Assembly: GCA_035504215.1 (NCBI GenBank)
Contig: DATJSI010000037.1
Coordinates: 1-64,000, forward strand
From: Mycobacteriales bacterium
GTDB lineage: Bacteria > Actinomycetota > Actinomycetes > JAFAQI01
Length of the DNA: 64,000 nucleotides
Direction of reading: 5' to 3'
Shown: piece after piece, positions 47,265-55,292 of the stretch
Position numbering within the stretch: position 1 is the stretch's first letter
Layout of the letters: every line of letters begins with the position of its first letter
Translations under genes and position numbers: made by a program
Notes under the pieces: model-generated
Told to the model about the DNA's origin: nothing
The model's database searches: none
What the model saw: the letters and a program-made list of their open reading frames with translations, nothing else

Positions 47265-48938
47265 TCAGAAGCGGGCAGGTTCCCGGTAGCTGCCCCACTC
47301 CTTGCGCAGTACGCCGCAGATCTCGCCCAAGGTCGCCTCGAGCCTGGTGGCCTCGAGCATGGGCGGGAGCAGGTTCGCGGACCCGCGGGCCGCCTCGCGC
47401 AGGGTCGCGAGCGAGGCCATGACGGCCGCGTCGTCGCGGGCATCGCGCCGCGCGGCGAGCATCCGGTTCTGCTCGATCTCGACCTCGTGGGAGACGCGGA
47501 GGATCTCGAGCTCGCCGACGACAGTGTCCTCGCCGACGTTGACGCCGACCACCTTCTTGTCGCCCTTCTCCAGCGCCTTCTGGTAGGCGAACGCGGCATC
47601 GGCGATCTCGGCCATGAACCAGCCGTCCTCGATGCCGCGAAGGATGCCCGACGTCATCGTGCCGTCGCTGCCCATCTCGCGGATCCGGCTGAAGATCGCC
47701 TCCGCCTCCGCCTCCATCCGGTCGGTGAGCGCCTCGAGGTACCACGAGCCGCCGAGCGGGTCGGCGACGTTCGTGACGCCGGTCTCCTCCATCAGCACCT
47801 GTTGAGTCCGCAGCGCGATCTCCGCGGCCTTCTCACTCGGCAGCGCGAGCACCTCGTCCAAAGCGTTGGTGTGCAGCGAGTTCGTGCCACCGAGCACGGC
47901 AGCGAGTGCCTCGACCGCGGTACGCACGACGTTGTTGTCCGGCTGCTGTGCCGTGAGCGAGACGCCGGCGGTCTGGGTGTGGAAGCGCAGCCACTGTGCG
48001 CGCGGATCGGTTGCGCCGTACACGTCACGCATCCACCGCGCCCAGATCCGCCGCGCGGCACGGAACTTCGCGATCTCCTCGAAGAAGTCGATGTGCGCGT
48101 CGAAGAAGAAGGACAGTCCGGGTGCGAACCGGTTGACGTCCAGGCCGCGCGACTGCCCGAGCTCGACGTAGCCGAACCCGTCGGCGAGGGTGTACGCCAG
48201 CTCCTGTACGGCGGTCGAGCCGGCTTCGCGGATGTGGTAGCCCGAGACCGACAGCGGCTTGTAGCGCGGGATCCGCTGGTCGCAGAACTCCATCAGGTCG
48301 CCGATCAGGCGCAGGTGCGGCTCGGGCCCGAACAGCCACTCCTTCTGCGCGATGTACTCCTTGAAGATGTCGGTCTGCAGCGTTCCGTCGAGTACGCCGA
48401 TGTCTGCGCCCTGCCGCTCGGCGGCGACGAGGTACATGCAGAAGATCGGTACGGCGGGACCGCTGATCGTCATCGACGTGGTGACATCCGCCAGCGGGAT
48501 GCCGGCGAACAGCACGTCCATGTCCGCGGCGGAGTCGATGGCGACGCCACAGTGCCCGACCTCGCCGAGCGAGCGCGGGTCGTCGGAGTCGCGGCCCATC
48601 AACGTCGGCATGTCGAACGCGACCGACAGCCCGTGGCCGCCGGCCTCGAGGATCATCTTGTAGCGCTGGTTGGTCTGCTCCGCGTTGCCGAACCCGGCGA
48701 ACTGCCGGATCGTCCACTGCTTGCCGCGGTAACCGGTCGGATACAGCCCGCGGGTGAACGGGTACTCGCCCGGCCACCCGATCCGCTCGAAGCCGTCGTA
48801 GCCCGTGCCGGGCGCCGGGCCGTAGACCGGGTCGACCTCACTGCCCGACAGGGAGGTGAAGTCGGCCTCGCGAGTGCCGGCCGCGTCGAACCGCTGCTGC
48901 CAGCGTGCGCGGCCCGCCTCGATGTCCTTCGCGTCCAT
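47265..48938 (-). CDS. icmA: Acyl-CoA mutase large subunit, isobutyryl-CoA mutase type
   Basis: This 557-residue protein is the substrate-binding barrel of the B12-dependent methylmalonyl-CoA mutase family without a B12 domain, so a separate small subunit is needed; none is in the window. The residues that distinguish substrates are Phe80 (IRQFAGF) and Gln198 (KEYIAQKE). These are the isobutyryl-CoA mutase residues at the same numbers as in IcmA, where methylmalonyl-CoA mutase has Tyr and Arg. Interconversion of isobutyryl- and butyryl-CoA is therefore the best guess. The gene is preceded by a 24-bp palindrome and a MarR gene on the same strand. A MeaB GTPase is encoded 3 kb away. Confidence 0.9.
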   Translation of the reverse strand: MDAKDIEAGRARWQQRFDAAGTREADFTSLSGSEVDPVYGPAPGTGYDGFERIGWPGEYPFTRGLYPTGYRGKQWTIRQFAGFGNAEQTNQRYKMILEAGGHGLSVAFDMPTLMGRDSDDPRSLGEVGHCGVAIDSAADMDVLFAGIPLADVTTSMTISGPAVPIFCMYLVAAERQGADIGVLDGTLQTDIFKEYIAQKEWLFGPEPHLRLIGDLMEFCDQRIPRYKPLSVSGYHIREAGSTAVQELAYTLADGFGYVELGQSRGLDVNRFAPGLSFFFDAHIDFFEEIAKFRAARRIWARWMRDVYGATDPRAQWLRFHTQTAGVSLTAQQPDNNVVRTAVEALAAVLGGTNSLHTNALDEVLALPSEKAAEIALRTQQVLMEETGVTNVADPLGGSWYLEALTDRMEAEAEAIFSRIREMGSDGTMTSGILRGIEDGWFMAEIADAAFAYQKALEKGDKKVVGVNVGEDTVVGELEILRVSHEVEIEQNRMLAARRDARDDAAVMASLATLREAARGSANLLPPMLEATRLEATLGEICGVLRKEWGSYREPARF

Positions 48939-48967
48939 CGCACACTCCCGGGTGAAGGCCCCTCAGT

Positions 48968-48991
48968 AGATACTAGGACGTCCTAGTATCT
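48968..48991. promoter_or_regulatory. 24-bp perfect palindrome, putative MarR operator
   Basis: The half-site AGATACTAGGAC (48968-48979) is followed directly by its exact reverse complement (48980-48991). It lies 30 bp upstream of the mutase ATG and overlaps the last codons and stop of the MarR gene. The TACTAG and CTAGTA ends could contribute a -10 box, so binding would block mutase transcription. Confidence 0.85.
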
Positions 48992-49512
48992 TGGCCAACC
49001 CCCGCCACTCCGAAGTCTCCCGCCGCCAGCCGCAAAGTACGCAGCTGCTCGAAGATTGCTCGCAGGTCGCTCTCGTCGTACGCCGTGAGCCCGAAGCCGT
49101 CGGCGGTCAGGTCGACGGTGGCGCGCTCGAGCGTCTCCCGACCCGCGTCGGTCAGCTTCGCGAGCACTCCGCGACCGTCGCGCGGGTTGCGCCGGCGCTC
49201 GACGAAGCCTTGCGCGGCCAGCCGGTCAATCGTGTTGGTGACGCTGGTCGGGTGCACCATCAACCGTTCGCCGATGACCGACAGCGGCAGCTCCCCGGTG
49301 CGGCTGAAGTGCAGCAGCACCAGCGCCTCGTAACGCGCGAACGTCAGCGCATACGGCCTGAGGATCTCGTCGTAGCGCGAGAGCAACAGCTGCTGGGCGC
49401 GCATGACCGAGGTCGCGACCCGCATGGCGGCCGCCGGTCCGAAGTGCGACTCCCACAGCTCGCCGGCCCGTTCGATCGGGTCGAACGGCAGGTCGAGCGG
49501 CTCCCGGCTCAC
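48973..49512 (-). CDS. MarR-family transcriptional regulator
   Basis: This 179-residue regulator has the MarR winged-helix domain (about 35-150): a dimer helix, LTFARYEALVLLHFSRTGELPLSVIGERLMVHPTSVTNTIDRLAAQGFVERR as the HTH core, and the wing RRNPRDGRGVLAKLTDAG. It probably controls the mutase gene just downstream through the palindrome that overlaps its own stop codon, perhaps sensing an acyl-CoA; the ligand is inference. GTG 49512 is chosen: TACGAT (49521-49526) ends 8 bases before it, consistent with a leaderless transcript. The frame upstream is unlike the family. Confidence 0.9.
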   Translation of the reverse strand: MSREPLDLPFDPIERAGELWESHFGPAAAMRVATSVMRAQQLLLSRYDEILRPYALTFARYEALVLLHFSRTGELPLSVIGERLMVHPTSVTNTIDRLAAQGFVERRRNPRDGRGVLAKLTDAGRETLERATVDLTADGFGLTAYDESDLRAIFEQLRTLRLAAGDFGVAGVGQDTRTS

Positions 49513-49562
49513 AGCCGCCGATCGTACGGCGAACCGTCGTGCCTTTGGTCTCTGGACAAAAG

Positions 49563-49581
49563 AGGTTTGTAATGCAAACCT
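49563..49581. promoter_or_regulatory. Palindrome before the membrane protein gene
   Basis: AGGTTTG (49563-49569) and CAAACCT (49575-49581) are perfect arms around TAATG, ending six bases before ATG 49588. The small winged-helix regulator encoded at the end of this two-gene operon is the obvious candidate ligand, giving autoregulation. Confidence 0.65.
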
Positions 49582-49587
49582 TGTGCT

Positions 49588-50325
49588 ATGACGTCTACGC
49601 CCGCATCCGCATCGGGTGACCCGCAGAACCTTCTGGCAGCCACCCGCAGCCTGACCAGACGGGTACGCCGCGACCAGCGGAGCGCGTGGTTGCCGCTCCT
49701 CGTGTTCGCAGTGGTGACCTTCGGTGCGATCCCGTTCGACCGCTATGGCCCGCACCACACGCACTGCGCGGCCGAGTCCGGCGGGCGCGAGATCTGCCGG
49801 GCCTACGGAGTCCTGTCGCTCTGGTACTGGACGGTGGCGCTGCTCCTCGCCTATGCGGTCATCGGGTGGTTCTACCTGCGCCGGTCCAACGAGCGCGGCA
49901 TCGGCACCAGGGTGCAGCCCTACCTTGCGGTCGGCGCCGCGCTCACCGTGCTCACGATCGCATGGGCACTGTGGTCGAGCGCGAACCCGACCTCCCTGCA
50001 CGCCATTTCGAACCCCGGCAGTCCCGGCACCCTCGTCGACCGGATCGCCAGTCCGGAGGGAGCGATCGGGTTGGCGCTGCTGCTGCTCGCCTGGATCGAA
50101 CGCGACTGGGTGCTGGCGGCGGTCACGGTGGTCTACCTGGTGGTCGCGATGACCGTCGTCCACCACACCCGCCTGGCCGCGCACTCGGCCTCGCTCCTGA
50201 CCCATCTCGCCCACCCCGATATCTGGGGCTTCCTTCCCCGGCTGCTGGCCAGCGGCGCTGTCCTGCTGGCCGGCAGCCTCGTCGTCGCCCTCGCCCATGC
50301 CCGTCGTCAGCGGCCGGCCGGATGA
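49588..50325 (+). CDS. Multi-pass membrane protein of unknown function
   Basis: This 245-residue protein has about six hydrophobic segments (near residues 36-52, 78-98, 112-132, 160-175, 180-195 and 220-238). A loop after the first segment contains His, Cys and Arg (YGPHHTHCAAESGGREICRAYG). I recognise no family. It ends in an ATGA overlap with a winged-helix regulator, a pairing seen for small actinobacterial membrane-protein/regulator operons. Expression is probably controlled by the palindrome just upstream. Confidence 0.75.
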   Translation: MTSTPASASGDPQNLLAATRSLTRRVRRDQRSAWLPLLVFAVVTFGAIPFDRYGPHHTHCAAESGGREICRAYGVLSLWYWTVALLLAYAVIGWFYLRRSNERGIGTRVQPYLAVGAALTVLTIAWALWSSANPTSLHAISNPGSPGTLVDRIASPEGAIGLALLLLAWIERDWVLAAVTVVYLVVAMTVVHHTRLAAHSASLLTHLAHPDIWGFLPRLLASGAVLLAGSLVVALAHARRQRPAG

Positions 50326-50645
50326 GCGAGCACCCGGTCAACGGGCTCGACGACGTCGTACACCAACGGGTCCGGCTCGGCATCCTCGCCATCGCGCAAC
50401 AAGCGCGACGCGTGGAGTTCACCTACCTGCGCGACGCGCTCGACCTCACCGCCGGCAACCTCTCGCAGCACCTCACCGTCCTGGAGAAAGCGAAGCTGGT
50501 CACGATCGAGAAGGGGTACGACGGCAAGCGACCCCGTACCTGGATCGAGCTGACCAACGCCGGCAAGAAGGCGCTCCGCGACGAGGTCGCGAGCTTGAAG
50601 AGCCTGATCCACCAGCTCGAGCGACGCAGCCCGCGACAACCGTGA
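50322..50645 (+). CDS. Small winged-helix transcriptional regulator
   Basis: This 107-residue regulator consists of one winged-helix domain: QRVRLGILAIAQQARRVEFTYLRDALDLTAGNLSQHLTVLEKAKLVTIEK is the HTH, and GYDGKRPRTWIELTNAGKKAL is the wing and following helix. It is of the MarR/ArsR-like type often annotated as winged-helix DNA-binding protein. No sensing domain or metal cysteines are present. The ATG overlaps the stop of the membrane protein gene, so the two are coupled, and it probably binds the palindrome before that gene. Confidence 0.88.
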   Translation: MSEHPVNGLDDVVHQRVRLGILAIAQQARRVEFTYLRDALDLTAGNLSQHLTVLEKAKLVTIEKGYDGKRPRTWIELTNAGKKALRDEVASLKSLIHQLERRSPRQP

Positions 50646-50708
50646 TCGGTGGCAGGTTTGCGTGAGCCTTCGGTACCCGGATCGGCGCGCAGAGCGCGTT
50701 AATGAGGT

Positions 50709-51209
50709 GTGGGCGCGGAGTTCGATGAGTGGGCGGTCGCGCGCGGGCCGGCTCTGATCCGGTTCGGCTACCTGCTCACCGGCGACCGACAGCTCGCACA
50801 GGACCTTTCGCAAGAAGCGCTGACGCGCGTGCATCGCCGCTGGCGGCGGCTGGCGGACGAGGGCAACCCGGACGCTTACGCCCGCAAGATCATGGTCAAC
50901 CAGCTCACCTCCTGGCGCCGCCGCCGGTCCTTCTCCGAGCGAGTGACCGACACCGCCGAGCTGCCCACAACGACGATCGAGTTCGACCAGACGGCGATCG
51001 ACCGGCAGGCCCTCTGGGTAACCATCCAAAGCTTGCCGACTCGTCAGCGTGCCGTGGTCGTCCTGCACTTCTACGAGGATCTCGACGATGACGCGATCGC
51101 CCGGATCCTCGGCTGCGCGGCGAGCACGGTGCGCGTTCATCTCCGTCGCGCTCTCGCCGCGCTTCGCACCCATCCCGTTACTCGCGACTTCGCTGGGAGA
51201 ACGCCATGA
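50709..51209 (+). CDS. RNA polymerase sigma factor, SigE (ECF) family
   Basis: This 166-residue ECF sigma factor has region 2 (about 10-80, with FGYLLTGDRQLAQDLSQEALTRVHRRWRRL) and region 4 (about 108-158, with SLPTRQRAVVVLHFYEDLDDDAIARILGCAASTVRVHLRRALAAL). It belongs to the large actinobacterial SigE family, whose members are usually followed by a membrane-anchored regulator. The next gene overlaps its stop (ATGA) and fits that role. The GTG start is preceded by GAGG-like sequence at short distance. Confidence 0.92.
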   Translation: MGAEFDEWAVARGPALIRFGYLLTGDRQLAQDLSQEALTRVHRRWRRLADEGNPDAYARKIMVNQLTSWRRRRSFSERVTDTAELPTTTIEFDQTAIDRQALWVTIQSLPTRQRAVVVLHFYEDLDDDAIARILGCAASTVRVHLRRALAALRTHPVTRDFAGRTP

Positions 51210-51799
51210 CCGACCTCGACACCATGATCCGCGACTGTCTGCAGGAACGCGCGGAGACGGTGGAGTACGCCGATCCCGTCGCCGGCGCCCGCGAGCGCAG
51301 CCGCAGGAAGGTGCGTCGGCAGCAGATCGCGGCCGGCGCGACCACGACGCTGGTCGTTGCGGCGGGAGTTCCACTCGGGCTCGCTCTGGCCAGCCATCAT
51401 CCGGCGCGGCACCGGCAGCCGGCAGTCGTCGTCCAGGCATCGCCGACCCAGTCACCCCAGCCGCCGAGCTGTCCGAGCGGCCGGGTGCCGAACCTCACCG
51501 TCGACGAAAGCGCCGCACCGCAACCGCTGAGCAACCTGATCCACGACGTCGCCGACGCGAGGATCTACTTCGTCGTCGCGAACGGAGTCGTGTTCCACGC
51601 CAACGGTCAGGCGCCGCCGGCGCGCAGCTACCTGCTGATCGTGACCAACCGCAGCGGTGCCGGCGCGCAGGACATCGTGACCTCACCGGACGCGTTCACG
51701 GCCGGCGGCAAATCTCTCCGAGACCGCGCGCATGACTACGTCGAGAAGCTCAAGGGTTGGAACGCGACCTTCGCCGGCTGCCAGGCGAAGGGATCATGA
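51206..51799 (+). CDS. Putative membrane-anchored anti-sigma-like protein
   Basis: This 197-residue protein has a short acidic cytoplasmic N-terminus, a basic stretch (RERSRRKVRRQQ), one membrane segment (about 45-66) and an extracytoplasmic domain with two cysteines. It overlaps the sigma factor gene by 4 bp. Such partners usually bind and restrain the sigma factor, but no HxxxCxxC zinc motif is visible, so the anti-sigma role is inferred from context only. Confidence 0.7.
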   Translation: MTDLDTMIRDCLQERAETVEYADPVAGARERSRRKVRRQQIAAGATTTLVVAAGVPLGLALASHHPARHRQPAVVVQASPTQSPQPPSCPSGRVPNLTVDESAAPQPLSNLIHDVADARIYFVVANGVVFHANGQAPPARSYLLIVTNRSGAGAQDIVTSPDAFTAGGKSLRDRAHDYVEKLKGWNATFAGCQAKGS

Positions 51800-51827
51800 C
51801 GCCCGAGTCAGCGGCCGGCGCAGCGGC

Positions 51828-52787
51828 CTACTCCGCGCTCGCGGCCGCAACCAGCTCGTCGGCTGCGGCGTAAGGATCGGTCGAACCGGACAGCACCCGA
51901 TCGGCGAGCGCGTCCAGCGCCGCACCTCCGCGCAGGTCGCTGAACCGTTCGCGTACGGCGGTGACCGCGATCGCCTCGATCTCGTCGGCAATGCGGGCGC
52001 GGCGGCGACGCTCGAGCTGACCCGAGGACAGCAGCCACTCGCGGTGTCGTGCGATCGCCTCGACGAGCGCGTCGCTGCCCTCGCCCTGGGACGCGATCGT
52101 CTTGACGATCGGCGGCTTCCAGGCGCCGGGGTCCGGCGACTCGGCCAGCGACATCATCGTGCGCAGATCGCGCACGGTGTGGTCGGCATCGTCGCGGTCG
52201 GCCTTGTTGACGACGAAGACATCCGCGATCTCGAGAATGCCGGCCTTCGCCGCCTGGATGCCGTCGCCCATGCCGGGCGCGAGCAGCACGACTGTCGTGT
52301 CCGCGAGCGAGGCGATCTCGACCTCGGCCTGCCCGACTCCGACGGTCTCCACGATCACGACGTCGCAGCCGGCCGCGTCGAGCACGCGGACCGCCTGCGG
52401 TGTCGCCCACGCCAGGCCGCCGAGGTGCCCGCGGGTGCCCATCGAGCGGATGTAGACGCCGGGATCCGTCGCGTGGTCCTGCATGCGCACGCGGTCACCG
52501 AGCAACGCGCCGCCGCTGAACGGCGACGACGGGTCGACGGCCAGCACACCGACCCGCTTGCCGGCCGCCCGGTACGCCGTCAGCAACGCAGACGTCGTCG
52601 TCGACTTGCCGACCCCCGGCGAGCCGGTCAACCCGATGACCTCGGCGGCACCGGCGTGCGGCGCGAGTGCGGCCGTCACCTCGCGCAGCTGCGGTGAAGA
52701 GCTCTCGATCAGGGAGATCAGCCGGGCGACGCTGCGGTGGTCACCGTCGCGGGCACGCGCGACGAGCTCCGCGACGTCGAAGGCCAT
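51828..52787 (-). CDS. meaB: MeaB-type GTPase chaperone of acyl-CoA mutase
   Basis: MeaB GTPases gate B12 loading and protect methylmalonyl-CoA mutase family enzymes. The 319-residue protein has the P-loop GSPGVGKST near residue 55, the switch regions VLAVDPSSPFSGGALLGDRVRM and ETVGVGQAEVEIASLAD, and the base motif NKAD near residue 200. Its client is likely the isobutyryl-CoA-mutase-type subunit encoded 3 kb upstream on the same strand, or a methylmalonyl-CoA mutase elsewhere. It is 27 bp downstream of the thiolase gene. Confidence 0.95.
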   Translation of the reverse strand: MAFDVAELVARARDGDHRSVARLISLIESSSPQLREVTAALAPHAGAAEVIGLTGSPGVGKSTTTSALLTAYRAAGKRVGVLAVDPSSPFSGGALLGDRVRMQDHATDPGVYIRSMGTRGHLGGLAWATPQAVRVLDAAGCDVVIVETVGVGQAEVEIASLADTTVVLLAPGMGDGIQAAKAGILEIADVFVVNKADRDDADHTVRDLRTMMSLAESPDPGAWKPPIVKTIASQGEGSDALVEAIARHREWLLSSGQLERRRRARIADEIEAIAVTAVRERFSDLRGGAALDALADRVLSGSTDPYAAADELVAAASAE

Positions 52788-52814
52788 AGCTCGACCCTAG
52801 GGGTCGCTCCGGAC

Positions 52815-54002
52815 TCAGGCAGCGGGGACGCGCAGGAGCAGGGCGTCGCCCTGGCCGCCGCCGCCGCAGAGCGCGGCCGCGCCGTATCCGCCACCGCGCC
52901 GGCGGAGCTCGAGCGCGAGGGTGAGCGCGAGGCGCGCGCCGGACGCACCGATCGGGTGGCCGAGCGCGATCGCGCCGCCGTTCACGTTGACCTTGTCCCA
53001 CGACACGTCGAGCAGCTTCGCGGAGTGCACCGCAACCGCAGCGAAGGCCTCGTTGATCTCGATCAGGTCGAGGGCTGAGACGTCCTCGCCGGCACGGGCC
53101 AGCGCCTTGTTGATCGCGTTCGCCGGCTGGGCCTGAAGCGACGCGTCCGGTCCGGCGACGACGCCGTGATAGCCGATCTCGGCGAGCACCGGCGCGCCGT
53201 GCCGCTCTGCGGCGTCGCGCGACATCACGACGACCGCACAGGCGCCGTCGGAGATCTGTGACGCCGAGCCCGCGGTGATCGTGCCGTCCTTGGCGAAGGC
53301 CGGACGCAGCGACGTCAGCCCCTCGACCGTCGTGTCGGCGCGCACGCCTTCGTCGGTCGTCACGACGATCGGGTCGCCGCGACGCTGCGGAACGCTCACG
53401 GTGACGATCTCCTCGTCGAACGCGCCGTTCTTCTGCGCCGCGGCAGCAAGCTGGTGCGACCGCGCGGCAAACTCGTCCTGTTCCACGCGGCTGATCCCGA
53501 GAAGCGCGTTGTGCTTCTCGGTCGACTCCCCCATCGCGCACTGGTCGAACGCGCAGAACAGCCCGTCGTACGCCATCGAGTCGAGCAGCACGCCGTCGCC
53601 GTACCGGTAGCCGCGGCGAGCACCCGGCAGCAGGTGCGGCGCGTTCGTCATCGACTCCATGCCGCCGGCGACCACGACGTCGAACTCACCCGCGCCGATC
53701 AGCTGGTCGGCCAGCGCGATCGCGTCGAGACCGGACAGGCAGACCTTGTTGACCGTCAACGCCGGCACCGTCATCGGGATGCCGCCCTTGACGGCGGCCT
53801 GCCTGGCCGTGATCTGGCCGGCGCCGGCCTGCAGGACCTGACCCAGGATCACGTAGTCGACGTCGTCGCCACCGATGCCCGCCCGCGCCAGAGCCGCCTC
53901 GATGGCGAAGCCACCGAGATCAACCGCCGGGAAGTCACCGAGCGAGCCGAGCAGCTTGCCGATTGGAGTACGGGCACCACCGACGATCACCGAACCAGGC
54001 AT
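52815..54002 (-). CDS. Acetyl-CoA acetyltransferase (thiolase)
   Basis: This 395-residue thiolase II condenses two acetyl-CoA or cleaves acetoacetyl-CoA. It has nucleophile Cys88 in [11 protein letters not shown], His in [11 protein letters not shown], the GHPIGASG motif and the second active Cys in [11 protein letters not shown]. The family N-terminus [13 protein letters not shown] fixes the start at ATG 54002. TATCGT (54010-54015) ends exactly 7 bases before the ATG. Only 18 bases separate this ATG from the divergent epimerase ATG. Confidence 0.96.
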   Translation of the reverse strand: MPGSVIVGGARTPIGKLLGSLGDFPAVDLGGFAIEAALARAGIGGDDVDYVILGQVLQAGAGQITARQAAVKGGIPMTVPALTVNKVCLSGLDAIALADQLIGAGEFDVVVAGGMESMTNAPHLLPGARRGYRYGDGVLLDSMAYDGLFCAFDQCAMGESTEKHNALLGISRVEQDEFAARSHQLAAAAQKNGAFDEEIVTVSVPQRRGDPIVVTTDEGVRADTTVEGLTSLRPAFAKDGTITAGSASQISDGACAVVVMSRDAAERHGAPVLAEIGYHGVVAGPDASLQAQPANAINKALARAGEDVSALDLIEINEAFAAVAVHSAKLLDVSWDKVNVNGGAIALGHPIGASGARLALTLALELRRRGGGYGAAALCGGGGQGDALLLRVPAA

Positions 54003-54020
54003 AACTGACACGATACGGCG
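54003..54020. promoter_or_regulatory. 18-bp divergent promoter region
   Basis: These 18 bases are all that separate the ATG codons of the divergent thiolase and epimerase genes. The minus-strand -10 box TATCGT covers 54010-54015, and the best plus-strand candidate, CACGAT, covers 54009-54014. The two boxes nearly coincide, so the -35 elements must lie inside the opposite coding regions, and both messages should be leaderless. Confidence 0.7.
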
Positions 54021-54446
54021 ATGTTCACCCGCATCGACCACGTCGGGATCGCGTGCAGGGACCTCGAGGCGACGATCGCCCGCTACACGGCGGCGTTCGA
54101 CCTCACCGTTCTCGGCCGCGAAACGAACGAGGCGCAGGGCGTGCACGAGGCGATGCTCGTCGTTGCCGACAGCGCCACCGGCCGGTCCTGCGTCCAGCTG
54201 CTCCAGCCGACCCGTCCCGACACGCCGGTCGGCAAGTTCCTCGAGACGCGCGGTGAAGGGCTGCACCACGTCGCCTACGGCGTCGACGACATCGTCGGCT
54301 CGCTCAGCGCGCTGCGCGAGAGCGGCGCCGAGCTGATCGACGAGACGCCGCGGCACGGTTTCGGCGGGTCCGCGATCGCCTTCATCCATCCGCGCAGCGC
54401 CGGCGGCGTGCTGACCGAGCTGGTCGAGGCGGTCCGGCGCTCCTAG
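54021..54446 (+). CDS. mce: Methylmalonyl-CoA epimerase
   Basis: This 141-residue VOC-fold enzyme interconverts the epimers of methylmalonyl-CoA, linking propionyl-CoA carboxylation to the mutase. The N-terminal [19 protein letters not shown] carries the first metal His. The second half has [16 protein letters not shown] with the metal His, and the late Glu lies in [10 protein letters not shown]. Neighbouring meaB and thiolase genes support the assignment. The start faces the thiolase start at 18 bp, and the end overlaps the convergent hydrolase gene by 4 bp. Confidence 0.95.
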   Translation: MFTRIDHVGIACRDLEATIARYTAAFDLTVLGRETNEAQGVHEAMLVVADSATGRSCVQLLQPTRPDTPVGKFLETRGEGLHHVAYGVDDIVGSLSALRESGAELIDETPRHGFGGSAIAFIHPRSAGGVLTELVEAVRRS

Positions 54447-55168
54447 CCGGCCGCGCCGTCGCCCGGCGGCCACTCCCGCGGAAGCGGCGCCCGATCGGGG
54501 GCAACGGTCGCGACGATGGCGTCGAGCACCGCCTCGGTGTAGCCGACGAACAAGTGCTTCGCCCCCGGTACGTCGATCACTCTCGCCTGCGGCACGACCG
54601 CGAACCGTTCACCCGCCTGCTTCGGTCTCAGGTAGTCGTCGAGCTCCGGGACGATCGCGACCAGCGGCTTGCCGGAGGCCGCCCACGTGGCGAGGTCGAC
54701 GTCGGTTGCGGTCTTCAGCGGCGGCGAGATGAGGATCGCGCCCGTGACGCTCGGGTCGCAGCCGTAGCGCACCGCGAGATCGGTGCCGAACGACCAACCG
54801 ACCAGCCACAGGGCGGGCAGGTCCCGCGACTCGGCGAGGTCGAGCGCGGCGGCGACGTCGTACCGCTCGGACTCGCCACCGTCGAACTGCCCCGCGCTGC
54901 GCCCGGCCTCGCTCTGGGTGCCGCGCGTGTTGAAGCGGAGCACCGCGAGATCGGCGAGCGCGGGCAGCCGGTTCGCCGCCTTGCGGAACAGGTGGCTGTC
55001 CATCATGCCGCCCTGCGTGGGCAGCGGATGCAGCGTTATCAGCGTGGCGACCGGCGGCGCGGACTCCGGGAGCGCGAGCTCGCCGACCAGCTCGAGCCCG
55101 TCGGCGGTGTGCAGTGTCACCGGCTCCCGCCGTGCCGGCAGGACGGTATTCGCCAGGATCTGTGACAT
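54443..55168 (-). CDS. Alpha/beta-fold hydrolase
   Basis: This 241-residue hydrolase has the fold landmarks [16 protein letters not shown] (oxyanion-hole loop), FNTRGTQSE, nucleophile GWSFGTD near residue 105, Asp in PELDDYLRP and His in GAKHLFVG. It resembles short dienelactone-hydrolase-like/KANL3-like esterases; the substrate is unknown. ATG 55168 is chosen over an upstream frame that runs into a tandem repeat. The repeat carries two TATCGT boxes and probably contains the promoter. Confidence 0.87.
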   Translation of the reverse strand: MSQILANTVLPARREPVTLHTADGLELVGELALPESAPPVATLITLHPLPTQGGMMDSHLFRKAANRLPALADLAVLRFNTRGTQSEAGRSAGQFDGGESERYDVAAALDLAESRDLPALWLVGWSFGTDLAVRYGCDPSVTGAILISPPLKTATDVDLATWAASGKPLVAIVPELDDYLRPKQAGERFAVVPQARVIDVPGAKHLFVGYTEAVLDAIVATVAPDRAPLPREWPPGDGAAG

Positions 55169-55171
55169 CGC

Positions 55172-55231
55172 GGCTCGCACGATAGTGGCTCGCACGATAG
55201 TGGCTCGCGCGATCGTGGCTCGCGCGATGGT
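55172..55231 (-). repeat. Four 15-bp direct repeats upstream of the hydrolase gene
   Basis: Units begin at 55172, 55187, 55202 and 55217 (plus-strand form GGCTCGCACGATAGT with changes). On the hydrolase strand the two proximal units each contain TATCGT, a good -10 hexamer, so the promoter box is duplicated in tandem. The two distal units have lost it by single changes. Confidence 0.85.
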
Positions 55232-55244
55232 CGCCAGGGCGAAG

Positions 55245-55285
55245 GAGCCCGGCGGCGCGCAGGAAAGGGACGCGCCGCCGGGCTC
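55245..55285 (-). terminator. Strong hairpin after the HtrA-like gene
   Basis: GAGCCCGGCGGCGCG (55271-55285 on the transcribed strand) pairs perfectly with 55245-55259 over 15 bp around an 11-base loop. It starts eight bases after the protease stop. No T-run follows, but the stem is long and entirely paired, as in many actinobacterial terminators. Confidence 0.8.
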
Positions 55286-55292
55286 TGCGCGG

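Noticed and set aside
48939-48992. Cobalamin riboswitch before the B12-dependent mutase
   Set aside because: The gap is too short and contains only the 24-bp palindrome and a ribosome site.
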